NCBI RefSeq assembly: GCF_007874125.1
Contig: NZ_CP040128.1
Location: 1,922,001-1,986,000 of the forward strand
Reading direction: 5' to 3'
Length of the DNA: 64,000 nt
Source of the DNA: Noviherbaspirillum sp. UKPF54
Lineage (GTDB): Bacteria; Pseudomonadota; Gammaproteobacteria; Burkholderiales; Burkholderiaceae_D
The position numbers were made by a program, and so were the translations under genes. Below are positions 25,901 to 33,361 of this stretch, in pieces. Numbering within the stretch: the first letter of the stretch is position 1; each line of letters begins with the position of its first letter. The notes below the pieces were generated by a model. It searched no databases. It worked only from the letters and a program-made list of their open reading frames with translations, and was not told the DNA's origin.

Positions 25901-26055
25901 CCGGCATTGCAGACCGTGTCGCCGAACGCGTAGAAGCGCGATTCGGCCTGCTCTCCCAGCTGGTCGAGCTCCTCGCGCGTAAAGGGCGACAGGATTTCGA
26001 CCGAGGACAGGAAATCGGCGAGGGCTTGCTGCTGTGCGGGTGCGTCCATGGGCAT
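22990..26055 (-). CDS. C39 peptidase ABC exporter with two cyclic-nucleotide-binding domains
   Basis: Inner-membrane exporter that should cut double-glycine leaders and transport the cargo. Domains of the 1021-residue form: two CNMP-binding domains (about 15-145 and 155-275), a C39 peptidase (about 303-435) with Gln313, Cys319, His392 and Asp408 in the expected places, six membrane helices (about 450-770), and an ATPase with Walker A at 815, LSGGQ at 919 and Walker B at 939. The order resembles that of cyanobacterial HetC-type exporters, as I recall. ATG 26055 or 26049 are likely starts; a TTG at 26121 would add 22 residues. It lies between the PpiC-like gene (73 bases upstream) and the sigma54 activator (overlapping). 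A complete protease triad argues that the nearby leader peptides are its substrates. Confidence 0.95.
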   Translation of the reverse strand: MPMDAPAQQQALADFLSSVEILSPFTREELDQLGEQAESRFYAFGDTVCNAGDPAGGLFVIKSGSVRVFTEENGKEISMGVRKAGEVFAELAMLRDHWHESSVRASVKTELLFIPREAIAPVIARNRAALDFVTSYVAIASAGGFVTRLFDLRGKVNKEELEEFIRSVGVKRVAAGREILKQDSREDRRLYVVRHGEVKLVRTEEGTEYPLATLRQGEIFGEKACLMRQEQMASVVASTDATLLVIPEKTIHVVLERNPKLREALEDRIRFVERELQRQKKLAERRKRPVILDLHSKPEFGEKIIRRFALVEQAEEMDCGAACLAMLCKHYGISMTLGKLRELANVTTQGATLDSLARAGESLGFTTRGVQCTYEALMGFELPFIVHWEGYHYIVVYGISKQHVWVADPAIGFKKMTVEEFERGWSGTCLVFTPGQNLVQLAAARSPWIRFVAYLKPYKKILMHLFMATFVIQVLGIVPPMIIQNILDGVIVHQNLSLLHLLIIGLIVSNVFTQLMTTIRAFLANFMVRNLDFAMMSQFFKHTMSLPFSFFAKRKTGDILARFEENMTIRSFLTESTITTMLNVLMVFIYFTIMFLYNVKMTLVLIAFIIPIMALTVVVTPKAKNYAREVFATTTEAKAYLMEALGGVETVKGMGIERPVRLKWEKKYAKALEQQYRAQTFNIVVGLVSQLLNAATTIAILWVGADLVLDHQLSIGQLIAFNALMGSVLAPLMGLVGLWSRLNDAGVAMERLGDVLDMEPEQRPQDLPSRVLLPDLQGEIRLENVYFRYGGEDTPYVLENISLDIKPGELVAVVGRSGSGKTTLAKLLVGFYAPSEGKIVVDGYDVSVIDKEYFRAQVGYVMQSNLLFSGTIAENIASGDESPDRRRIEEVAKMADAHAFIAKMPLGYEQIVGERGVGLSGGQIQRLCIARALYHDPRLLVFDEATSALDTQSESNIIGNMGEILKGRTAVIIAHRLSTIMRADKILVLYEGAIVEQGRHEELVNRRGMYYELVQKQLSAA

Positions 26056-26128
26056 ATTGAATCGGAAGTCCCGATGTGCGGTGCGCGCGGCGCACTCAAA
26101 AAATTCAAATTCTTCCGGCAATGCTCCG

Positions 26129-26881
26129 CTAGCGCGCTTCGATCACATGTTCCTGCGCGCGCTGCATCAGCCACTCCTCGCGCAGCAGGCGCCGCACCTC
26201 GGACACGGTTTCGTCGTCCAGGGTGGCCGGGTGCTTGGCGTTGACACGGAAGATCTCGAAGAACGACTTGTCGGCCGAAGGGAACGGCCCGAGCAGGTCG
26301 CCGGCCTCGGCGTTGAACACCTTGGCCTCGATATCGGTCTTGAGCGAGCCGCGCAACACCTTGCCGATCAGCCCGCCGCGCTCGCGCGTGTCGGCGATCG
26401 AATGCTCGCGCGCCATTTCCTCGAAGCTGTCCGGGTCGTCTTCCAGAACCGACATCATTTCCTTGGCCTTGCCTTCCGCGTCAAGCACCATGTGGCTGAC
26501 CTCGATGCTGTCGAACCTGGGCGAGTTCAGCTTGAAATAGCCCTGGATCGCCTTGTCGCTGCATACCTGCGCCATCATCTTTTCCTGGTACAGGCCGTCG
26601 GTGACGAAGGCTTCGAATTCGTCCAGCGAAACGCCGAGCGCGTCGAGATAATTGTTCATGTCGGCGGCGCGGTGCAATCCCTGCACGCGGCGGAACTGGT
26701 CGGCGCGCTCCTGGATTTCTTCCGGCAACACCGGGATGCCAAGCTTTTTCGCCGACAGCACGGTCAGCTTTTCCCTGACCATCTGCTCGATCAGGCTTTC
26801 GAATTGCCCGGTCAGTTTCAATGTCCTGACAAAATCGTCGACACCGATTTCTTCGTTATCGATACGCACAATCGCCGTCAT
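26129..26881 (-). CDS. PpiC/SurA-like peptidyl-prolyl isomerase without signal peptide
   Basis: A 250-residue parvulin-type protein. An N-terminal SurA-like helical part (about 1-115) precedes a rotamase-like domain (about 125-225) with VSHMVLDAEGKAKE, FEEMAREHSIADTRERGGLIG and LLGPF elements. No signal peptide or membrane helix is seen, so it stays in the cytoplasm, unlike SurA. A good site, GAGGAG, precedes the ATG. As first gene of the exporter operon it may keep precursor peptides export-competent; parvulin-like genes beside C39 exporters occur elsewhere, but this role is inferred. Confidence 0.9.
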   Translation of the reverse strand: MTAIVRIDNEEIGVDDFVRTLKLTGQFESLIEQMVREKLTVLSAKKLGIPVLPEEIQERADQFRRVQGLHRAADMNNYLDALGVSLDEFEAFVTDGLYQEKMMAQVCSDKAIQGYFKLNSPRFDSIEVSHMVLDAEGKAKEMMSVLEDDPDSFEEMAREHSIADTRERGGLIGKVLRGSLKTDIEAKVFNAEAGDLLGPFPSADKSFFEIFRVNAKHPATLDDETVSEVRRLLREEWLMQRAQEHVIEAR

Positions 26882-26935
26882 GTCGTCCGCTCCTCAGTGA
26901 TGGTTTCCGGATGGTGTCCGGCAGAAAGACGATGG

Positions 26936-26959
26936 CGGGCATGCGCCGCCGCATGCCCG
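26936..26959. promoter_or_regulatory. Perfect inverted repeat upstream of the exporter operon
   Basis: A 10-base perfect repeat (CGGGCATGCG and CGCATGCCCG) with a four-base centre, 55 bases above the start codon of the PpiC-like gene. It could be an operator or an mRNA hairpin in the leader. The rest of the 262-base gap up to the SRPBCC gene shows no sigma54 motif and no gene I trust. Confidence 0.5.
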
Positions 26960-27143
26960 TCCGGACGGGATTTGCCGGAAATTTTCGCCAGCCGCGCCTG
27001 GCTTCTGCAACAGAACACGCAATCCAATTCCGACTCCGGAAAGAAAATTAGATACGGGGCCTCAGTCCACGGTTCGAGCGGCGCGCACACCCGATTGGAG
27101 AATGCGCAAGCCTCCTCCACGTTGCCCGGCCATGCCCCATTGC

Positions 27144-27944
27144 CTAGGCGCGCTTGTTGCCGGGAGAGTTGCCAGAAGACCCGACCCCAGGCTCACTCTC
27201 GCTCGGCGGCACCGACCGGTCCAGCGCCTCGGTCATCTGCTCGCGCTGCCTGCCATCCGGTTCGGCTTGGTGCATCGCCTGCGCCATGCTTTCCGCCGGG
27301 TCGGCGCCTGGAATGTCGGACGGCATGCGGCCGACGCGCCGTGCCTGGTCGGACTGCTGATCGAAGTTTTGCTCCTCCGAAATGCCAAACCGGCCTTGCC
27401 CGTCATCCTGGCCGGATGCGCGCGACAATGATGCTTCGGATTGCGTCGTGTGCACCGGATGCGCCGTCGCCTGCTGCGTGCCGTAGTCCGACGGCCGCCA
27501 GTCGCCGCTTTCCGCGTCGCGCGTTTCGACCAGCTTCTTGAAGCGTGCCAGGTCTTCCCACACGCGTTGCGCCATCGTGCCTTCCGCATTGCCGCCCTGC
27601 GCTCCCGGCATCTGGCCCAGCATCTGACCCGGTTCGCATTCCATCGTCAGGGTGATGCTCGCCTTGTCGCGGCCGAGCTCCTGCAATTCGACCTTGCCAA
27701 TATTTTGCGGGCCGCTCAGGTTGCGCCAGGCAATGCAGCGGTTTTCCCGCCGCTCGGTGATTTCGGCATCCCATTCCATGTCGCGATCCGCCATTTTCGC
27801 CGTCCAGTGCAGGTGCGTATCGTCGGTCTGCCGCACCGCTTCCACGCCCTGCATGAAGCGCGGATACTCATCGAACTGCACCAGCTTGCTGTACGCGGCA
27901 TGGACAGGCACATTGATCTCGATCGACTGCTGAATTCTTGCCAT
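27144..27944 (-). CDS. SRPBCC (START/cyclase-fold) protein with disordered tail
   Basis: A 266-residue protein; ATG 27944 has a strong AAGGAGG site. Residues about 1-145 form a polyketide-cyclase/dehydrase-type SRPBCC domain, with NVPVHAAYSKLVQFDEYPRFMQGVEAV at the start (shown here by its NVPV and FDEYPRFM landmarks) and a final amphipathic helix (VWEDLARFKKLVE). The remaining 120 residues are Gln/Ser/Pro/Asp-rich and probably disordered. Such proteins bind hydrophobic ligands; the ligand is unknown. It is transcribed alone. Confidence 0.85.
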   Translation of the reverse strand: MARIQQSIEINVPVHAAYSKLVQFDEYPRFMQGVEAVRQTDDTHLHWTAKMADRDMEWDAEITERRENRCIAWRNLSGPQNIGKVELQELGRDKASITLTMECEPGQMLGQMPGAQGGNAEGTMAQRVWEDLARFKKLVETRDAESGDWRPSDYGTQQATAHPVHTTQSEASLSRASGQDDGQGRFGISEEQNFDQQSDQARRVGRMPSDIPGADPAESMAQAMHQAEPDGRQREQMTEALDRSVPPSESEPGVGSSGNSPGNKRA

Positions 27945-28188
27945 GGCCTTCCTCCTTCCTGCATTCGGTAATGCATGCAACCGTGCCTATTCAGAGTGAA
28001 AGTTACGGGACAAGTTGCCGCGAACCGGGTACTACCATCGCATTAGGAGGAGGAACGGCCCGGCGACGATGTCCACATTTGCCGTGAATAATTCTGTGGA
28101 TAAGCCGGCATAAGTTTCCCTATGCCTATGATTCTCAAGGGAAATTTACTATTGCTCAAAATCAAGGCAGACCGGGAAAAGAAACGCT

Positions 28189-28218
28189 GCCGGGGATAAA
28201 ATCGACGTTTATCCCGGC
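28189..28218 (-). terminator. Hairpin overlapping the end of the LysR gene
   Basis: A near-perfect stem of 11 bases (GCCGGGATAAA type, one bulged base) around a seven-base loop spans the stop codon at 28209-28211. A terminator overlapping the stop is the simplest reading. The 27945-28188 gap to its left contains an AGGAGGAGG stretch before a 14-codon frame, which I do not call. Confidence 0.55.
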
Positions 28219-29117
28219 ACCCGGGACTCCCGCGCGGGATCGAGTTCCTGCACCAGGAAATCGATGAAGGTGCGGACCTTGGCCGACAGATGCTGGCGGC
28301 TCGGATATACCGCGTGGATGGCGCTTTCCGGCAGGCGGTAGTCGGCCAGCACGGGCACGAGCGCGCCGTTCCGGATGTCATCGCCGACGATGAACGTCGG
28401 CTGCATGACGATACCCATGCCGGCCAGCGCCGCTTCGCGCAACAGGTCGCCATTGTTGACGCGCATCGTTCCGGCTATGCGCACCGACTCGGTCACGCCG
28501 TCGCGCGTGAACTGCCATTCGTCGCGCAGCGCCCAGTAGCTGTAGTTCAGGCAGGCGTGCCGCTCCAGGTCGCGCGGCGTTTGCGGCGAGCCATGCCGGG
28601 CGAGATAGGCGGGAGATGCGCACACCGCCAGCCGCATCGGTGCGATCTTGCGCGCCACCAGGCTGGAATCCTGGATATTGCCGATGCGTATAGCCAGGTC
28701 GTAGCCCTCCTCCACCAGGTCCACCACGCGGTCGGACAGCGCCACGTCGAGCTGCACCCTGGGGTAGCGCTGCGCATACCGGGGCAGCACCCGCCCCAGG
28801 CGATTGACCGCGAACGACACCGGCGCGCTGATGCGCAAGGTTCCGCCCGGATCGGCCACGCTGCTGCTGGCCGCGCTGGCGGCGTCTTCCACCGCGGCCA
28901 GCACTTGCCGGCAGCGTTCGAGGTAGGCGGCGCCGGTTTCGGTCAGGCTCAGGCGCCGGGTGCTGCGATTGAACAGGCGCGCGCTGAGGTAGGATTCGAG
29001 GTCGCACACATGGCGCGTGACCGACGGATTGGAGATATCGAGCGCGCGCGCCGCGCCCGACAGGCTGCCGGTTTCCGCAACCTTGATGAATACTTTCATG
29101 GCCTGAAACAGATCCAT
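28209..29117 (-). CDS. LysR-family transcription regulator
   Basis: A 302-residue regulator: winged HTH at about 1-60 (FIKVAETGSLSGAARALDIS and ARLFNRSTRRLSLTETG), then a periplasmic-binding-like effector domain (about 90-290) with the VDLVEEGYDLAIRIG and NNGDLLREAALAGMGI motifs of the CrgA/DmlR group. It is divergent from the CDGSH gene, with a strong palindrome between them. The effector is unknown. Confidence 0.93.
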   Translation of the reverse strand: MDLFQAMKVFIKVAETGSLSGAARALDISNPSVTRHVCDLESYLSARLFNRSTRRLSLTETGAAYLERCRQVLAAVEDAASAASSSVADPGGTLRISAPVSFAVNRLGRVLPRYAQRYPRVQLDVALSDRVVDLVEEGYDLAIRIGNIQDSSLVARKIAPMRLAVCASPAYLARHGSPQTPRDLERHACLNYSYWALRDEWQFTRDGVTESVRIAGTMRVNNGDLLREAALAGMGIVMQPTFIVGDDIRNGALVPVLADYRLPESAIHAVYPSRQHLSAKVRTFIDFLVQELDPARESRVPG

Positions 29118-29129
29118 ATTCCCTCGCTA

Positions 29130-29150
29130 TTTTTCCGGAATCCGGAAAAA
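29130..29150. promoter_or_regulatory. Palindrome between LysR and CDGSH genes
   Basis: TTTTTCCGGA and its exact complement TCCGGAAAAA flank one base. It lies 13 bases above the LysR start, where a LysR autoregulatory site or the promoter of the divergent gene would be expected. Confidence 0.6.
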
Positions 29151-29289
29151 TGATTTTCCTGAAACATCGTTTCTCTCCGACGCGCCAGCTCTTATGATCT
29201 GTGCGCATCGACGCAGCTGTCGTTCCTCTCCCGGCGGCGCTGCGCTCGGCACCCTCACGCAATCACCGGATTTTTCACGAAAGGTTCAT

Positions 29290-29529
29290 ATGGGCACTCC
29301 GCACATCGCTTCCAAATCGCCGTACGCCATCGACGTCGAAAGCGGCAAGGATTATTACTGGTGCAGCTGCGGCCAGAGCAAGGCGCAGCCGTTCTGCGAC
29401 GGCAGCCATCAGGGCACCGACTTCGCGCCGCAAAAGTTCACCGCCGAAGAAAACGCCACGCTCTACTTCTGCGGCTGCAAGCAGAGCGCCAACGGCGCCT
29501 TCTGCGACGGCGCGCACCAGAAGCTCTGA
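29290..29529 (+). CDS. CDGSH iron-sulfur domain protein, double motif
   Basis: A 79-residue protein with two CDGSH-type 2Fe-2S sites: CSCGQSKAQPFCDGSH (about 32-47) and CGCKQSANGAFCDGAH (about 63-78). It likely carries or transfers clusters or electrons in the cytoplasm. AAGGTT just before ATG 29290 is a modest ribosome site. It is alone, divergent from the LysR gene. Confidence 0.93.
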   Translation: MGTPHIASKSPYAIDVESGKDYYWCSCGQSKAQPFCDGSHQGTDFAPQKFTAEENATLYFCGCKQSANGAFCDGAHQKL

Positions 29530-29580
29530 TCCCTTGCGGCCGATACGCTTTCACCGCATCGGCCTTATCGGATGCTTGCC

Positions 29581-29605
29581 CGATGCCCCGCCTGCCGGGG
29601 CATCG
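29581..29605. terminator. Bidirectional hairpin between CDGSH and FMN reductase genes
   Basis: A perfect 10-base stem (CGATGCCCCG and CGGGGCATCG) with a five-base loop between two convergent genes. A second, weaker repeat (GGCCGAT and ATCGGCC, 29538-29564) lies just before it. Confidence 0.65.
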
Positions 29606-29614
29606 CCGCCACAA

Positions 29615-30178
29615 TCAGGCCGCGGCCTTGAGACGGATCGTCCAGTCGGCCAGCGCCTGCACCAGCCCTTGAATCTGCCCGGCCGTCGCTTCGTCGGTCA
29701 GCCTGCCGTCCTGGTCGAACTTGGCGTTCGCCCCTGAAATCATCACCTCCGGCTTGTTCAGCACGAGCGCATTCAGATACACGCATACCTGGCGCAGGTG
29801 ATATTGCGCGCGCGATGTGCCCAGGCCACCCGCCGTCGCTCCCATGATCGCCAGCGGCTTGCCGTCGAAAGGCTGGCTCGGCGCGCGCGACGCCCAGTCG
29901 AGCGCATTCTTGAGCGGGCCGGGAATCGAATAGTTGTATTCGGGCGTTGCGATCAGCACCGCATCGGCCGCGGCAATCCGCGCGCGCAGCGCCTGCACCG
30001 CCGCCGGATAGCCTTGTTCGTGCACGTCGCCGTTATACATCGGGATGTCCGACAGGTCGGCGATCTCGAACGTGGTGCCCGGCGGGGTCAGCGCCTGGGC
30101 AGCGCGCAAGGCTGCCGAATTGAACGACTTCCTTCTCAGGCTGCCGGAAATGCCGAGGATGTAAATAGGCTTGGTCAT
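29615..30178 (-). CDS. NADPH-dependent FMN reductase (azoreductase/chromate-reductase type)
   Basis: A 187-residue flavodoxin-like reductase: GISGSLRRKSFNSAALR at the N-terminus binds the FMN phosphate, and ATPEYNYSIPGPLKNALDW is the family signature. It probably reduces quinones, flavins or xenobiotics with NADPH. Its ATG overlaps the MFS stop (ATGA), so the two are translated together. Confidence 0.93.
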   Translation of the reverse strand: MTKPIYILGISGSLRRKSFNSAALRAAQALTPPGTTFEIADLSDIPMYNGDVHEQGYPAAVQALRARIAAADAVLIATPEYNYSIPGPLKNALDWASRAPSQPFDGKPLAIMGATAGGLGTSRAQYHLRQVCVYLNALVLNKPEVMISGANAKFDQDGRLTDEATAGQIQGLVQALADWTIRLKAAA

Positions 30179-31425
30179 GCTTGTTCTCCCTGTTTTGATG
30201 GATTGATCGGATCGGATGAATGAGGGCTGGCGGCGTGGCTTGCCTGCAGGCGCATGCTCGCCGCCAGCATCAGCAGGCAAGCCAGGCTGCAGGAACTGGC
30301 AAACGCCAGGAACGATGCCAGCCGCAACGCGCTGCCGCCAGCCAGCGGCGCAATCACCGCAGCCACGAGCGCGAACAGCAGCACCTGCACGAAGGACTGC
30401 AGCGAGGCCGCCAGTCCGCGCATGGCCGGAAATACATTCAGCGTCAGCACCATCGTGCTGGGCGACGCCAGCGACATGCCCAAGGTGTACAGGAACAGGG
30501 GCGCCACCGCCCACGGCACCCGCGCCGCGTACAGCAGGTTGTATGCGAGATTGATCAGGGCCGCAGCAGCCATCAGCAGGTAGCCGAGCCGGATCAGCCG
30601 CACCGGGCGCCAGCGGTGCGCCAGCCTGCCGGCGATGAATGCGCCGGCCACCATGCCCGTCACCAGCGGCACGAACAGCCAGCCGAAAGCCGTGACCGGC
30701 AAATGCAGCACTTCGAGCACGAAGCGCGGCGCGGACGCGATGTACACGAAGAAGCCGATCGACGCGAAACCGAGCGCCAGCGCCAGCAGCAGGAAATGCG
30801 GATGCCGGATCGCGGACCAGTAGCCGCGCAGGATCCGGCGCGGACGGAACGCATGGCGCTCGCACGCCGGCAGGCTCTCCGGCAGCGAGCGCCAGCAGAT
30901 GACGCACATCAGGAGCCCGAACACCGCGAGGAATACGAACACCGAGCGCCAGCCGAACCACAGCTGCAGCCAGCCGCCCAGCACCGGGGCGGCGGCGGGC
31001 GCCACCGCGAACGCCACCGTCACGTCCGACATCATCTTTTGCGCGTGAGCGTCGGCCAGGCGGTCGCGGATCATCGCCCGCCCGACCACCGTGCCGGCGC
31101 CGGCCGACAAGCCCTGCAGCGCGCGAAACACGATCAGCCAGCCCAGATCGGGCGCCAGCGCGGCGCCGGCGGAAGCCAGGATGAAGACCGCGAGCGACGC
31201 GATGATGACGGGACGCCGGCCGAAGGAATCGGACAAGGTGCCGTGAAACAGCATCATGCCGGCAAAGCACAGCAGGTAAGCGCTCAGGCTTTGCTGGACC
31301 AAGACCGGCGCGATGCCGAATTCGCGCGCGATGGCGGCAAACGACGGCAGGTAGGTATCGATGCAGAACGGACCGAGCATTGCCAGGCCGGCCAGCATCA
31401 GCGTGAGCGAGCGAAGCGGCTTCAT
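30175..31425 (-). CDS. Bcr/CflA-family MFS drug exporter
   Basis: A 416-residue transporter with twelve predicted membrane helices. The motif A equivalent GTLSDSFGRRPVI follows helix 2, DTYLPSF ends helix 1 and GLSAGAGTVVGRAMIRD lies in helix 4-5, all typical of Bcr/CflA. ATG 31425 gives the usual N-terminus although its ribosome site is poor; a GTG at 31542 has a better AGGA site but would add an unlikely 39-residue extension. Substrate unknown; pairing with a flavin reductase suggests xenobiotic stress. Confidence 0.92.
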   Translation of the reverse strand: MKPLRSLTLMLAGLAMLGPFCIDTYLPSFAAIAREFGIAPVLVQQSLSAYLLCFAGMMLFHGTLSDSFGRRPVIIASLAVFILASAGAALAPDLGWLIVFRALQGLSAGAGTVVGRAMIRDRLADAHAQKMMSDVTVAFAVAPAAAPVLGGWLQLWFGWRSVFVFLAVFGLLMCVICWRSLPESLPACERHAFRPRRILRGYWSAIRHPHFLLLALALGFASIGFFVYIASAPRFVLEVLHLPVTAFGWLFVPLVTGMVAGAFIAGRLAHRWRPVRLIRLGYLLMAAAALINLAYNLLYAARVPWAVAPLFLYTLGMSLASPSTMVLTLNVFPAMRGLAASLQSFVQVLLFALVAAVIAPLAGGSALRLASFLAFASSCSLACLLMLAASMRLQASHAASPHSSDPINPSKQGEQA

Positions 31426-31804
31426 TCGATTTTCGAGCCCGGCGGGTCCTTTCTGGTAAGCCGTTCGATGAACGCTTTGACGGATGGGACAGCACTGTAA
31501 GCGCATCGCGCCAGGAGAAAAAGTAGCTGACAGGAAGCACACTGTTTCCTCTTTGTTGACAACGGAGTTGCTGGGGGTGGCGGATTCGGATCAACCGAAG
31601 CGATTGTCAACAATAATGAAACGGTGTCGTTCCGTATCAGCCGTTTATCTGCTTCGGGCAGACAAATAGAATTTTGTTGTCACAACACGGGTAACCCGCC
31701 GCGATCGCATCGATGCAGCCAGCGTTAGCCACGTTTGATGCAGGGTCCCCAACGCCCCTGCACTTCGTTCACCAACCGACCGACTTTTTCAAGGATTCAC
31801 AATC
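31426..31804. promoter_or_regulatory. Divergent control region with 10-base inverted repeat
   Basis: 379 bases without a gene, between the MFS operon and yceI. TTGTTGACAA (31553-31562) and TTGTCAACAA (31604-31613) form an exact inverted repeat 41 bases apart. A related TTGTTGTCACAAC stretch lies near 31673. A TetR- or MarR-like protein could bind, but none is adjacent. The segment 31540-31561 recurs in part at 39840-39861. Confidence 0.5.
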
Positions 31805-32404
31805 ATGTCGCTTACCATTGTCCGCCGCTCCCTGACTTCCGCCCTGCTGGCCGCCGGCCTTGCCGCTACCGCCTTCGCATCCGCCGCCTCCGCTCCCGCC
31901 GGCAACTACAAGATCGACCCGGTGCATTCGGTCGCCTATTTCGAAATCGGTCATGCCGGCGGCATCAGCCGATTCATGGGCCGCTTCAACGACATGAACG
32001 GCGATCTCGTGGTCGACACGCCGGAGAAAAGCAAGATCAAGGTCGAGATCAAGACCGACAGCGTCGACACGAGGAGCGAAGCGCTCGACAAGCACCTGAA
32101 GAGCCCGGACTTCTTCAATGCGGTGCAGTTCCCGACCATGAACTTCGCCTCCACCGCCGTCACGCTCAACGCTGCCGGCGAAGGTACGGTGGCCGGCAAC
32201 CTGACGCTGCACGGCGTGACCAAGCCGGTCACCTTGAAGCTGCGCCGGATCGGCTCCGGGCTCGGCATGAAGGGCGAAACCCGTGCCGGCTATGTCGCCA
32301 CTGGCACCATCAAGCGCAGCGAATTCGGCATGAACTACGGTGTGCCGAAGGCCGCCACCGATGAGGTCGAACTGCACATCAATATCGAAGCCGTCAAGCA
32401 GTAA
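31805..32404 (+). CDS. YceI-family periplasmic lipid-binding protein
   Basis: A 199-residue protein with a signal peptide (cleavage near residue 29) and the YceI fold: NYKIDPVHSVAYFEIGH at the start, VDTRSEALDKHLKSPDFF in the middle, GNLTLHGVTKPVTL, and an acidic C-terminal strand. YceI proteins bind isoprenoid-type lipids; some respond to acid or osmotic stress. It is probably monocistronic. Confidence 0.93.
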   Translation: MSLTIVRRSLTSALLAAGLAATAFASAASAPAGNYKIDPVHSVAYFEIGHAGGISRFMGRFNDMNGDLVVDTPEKSKIKVEIKTDSVDTRSEALDKHLKSPDFFNAVQFPTMNFASTAVTLNAAGEGTVAGNLTLHGVTKPVTLKLRRIGSGLGMKGETRAGYVATGTIKRSEFGMNYGVPKAATDEVELHINIEAVKQ

Positions 32405-32472
32405 GGCACCGCGGCCGGCGTGGCGCTGCGCAGCCGGCCTCTTCCCCGATCATCGCCCCCAAGGAGCCGGCC

Positions 32473-33339
32473 ATGCCCGACCTGTCGTTTGTCCTTCCGC
32501 TGTTCCTGCAAAGCGCGCTGCTGCCGCTGGTGGCGGCATTGGCGGTGCTGGCCGCCCTGCGCAATGTACGCAATCTGCGCGCTTCCGGCGCCGCCGCCGC
32601 GCTCGCGCTGGCCGCAGGCTTTCTGGCGTCATACTTTGCCGTCTTTCACGAACAGTGGTCGCCGGCGCCGCACCAGGCGCTGGACTGGATGCCCTGGATC
32701 GTCGTGTTCGGGGCCGCCGGAGCGCTTGGCGCGCAACTTGCCGGGCAGGCGACGGTGCGCATCGCGCTGCGCGTCGCACTCTCGCTTGCCGCCGCCTTCG
32801 TGGTGGCCTGGCCGGCTGCAGCCGGCATGGGGATGGTGAAGATACTTGCCGCGATCGCCGCCGGCGGTCTGCTGATGGCGGCCGCATGGAACTACCTGTC
32901 GCGTGCCAGCACCAGCCGGCCCACGCCTGTTTTGCTGCTGATGGTCGTGGCGGGGGGCGCGGCGCTGACGCTGATGTTCGATTCCAGTCAGGCGATCGGC
33001 CAGTTGAGCGGCGCGCTGGCGTCGGCGCTGGCCGCCGTCGCGGTGTGCAACATGCCGCGCATGCGCGTGCCGTTCGGCGGAGCGGCAGCCGGCGTCGCCG
33101 TGCTCGCGCTCGGTTCGCTGCTGCTCAATGCCTATATTTATTCCGGCCTGCCGCTCGGTTATGTGGCATTGCTGGCTGGCGCCCTGCTGGCCGATCCGCT
33201 GGTCGCGGCGTTCGACCGAGCGCGCCAGCGCAACGCGAGCTTCGCCTCGCATGCCGGCGCCGCCGTGTTGAGCGCGCTTCCGGTGCTGGTCACGATTGCG
33301 CTGGCGGTGAAGACCGCGCAGGAATCCGGAGGATATTGA
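32473..33339 (+). CDS. Hypothetical polytopic membrane protein
   Basis: A 288-residue, Ala/Leu/Val-rich protein with about eight or nine predicted membrane helices and very few charged residues. AAGGAGCC lies before the ATG. I recognise no transporter or enzyme motif. It follows yceI by 68 bases and converges with a LysR gene. Confidence 0.8.
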   Translation: MPDLSFVLPLFLQSALLPLVAALAVLAALRNVRNLRASGAAAALALAAGFLASYFAVFHEQWSPAPHQALDWMPWIVVFGAAGALGAQLAGQATVRIALRVALSLAAAFVVAWPAAAGMGMVKILAAIAAGGLLMAAAWNYLSRASTSRPTPVLLLMVVAGGAALTLMFDSSQAIGQLSGALASALAAVAVCNMPRMRVPFGGAAAGVAVLALGSLLLNAYIYSGLPLGYVALLAGALLADPLVAAFDRARQRNASFASHAGAAVLSALPVLVTIALAVKTAQESGGY

Positions 33340-33361
33340 AACTCGCGCGGACGGCGCACGC

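Noticed and set aside
26878..27120. 80-codon open frame overlapping the start of the PpiC-like gene
   Set aside because: Overlap would look like coupling, but the frame crosses the inverted repeat and has no ribosome site or recognisable motif.
31426..31542. Longer MFS protein from GTG 31542 with an AGGA site
   Set aside because: It would add 39 residues unlike any Bcr/CflA N-terminus; the normal start at 31425 was kept.
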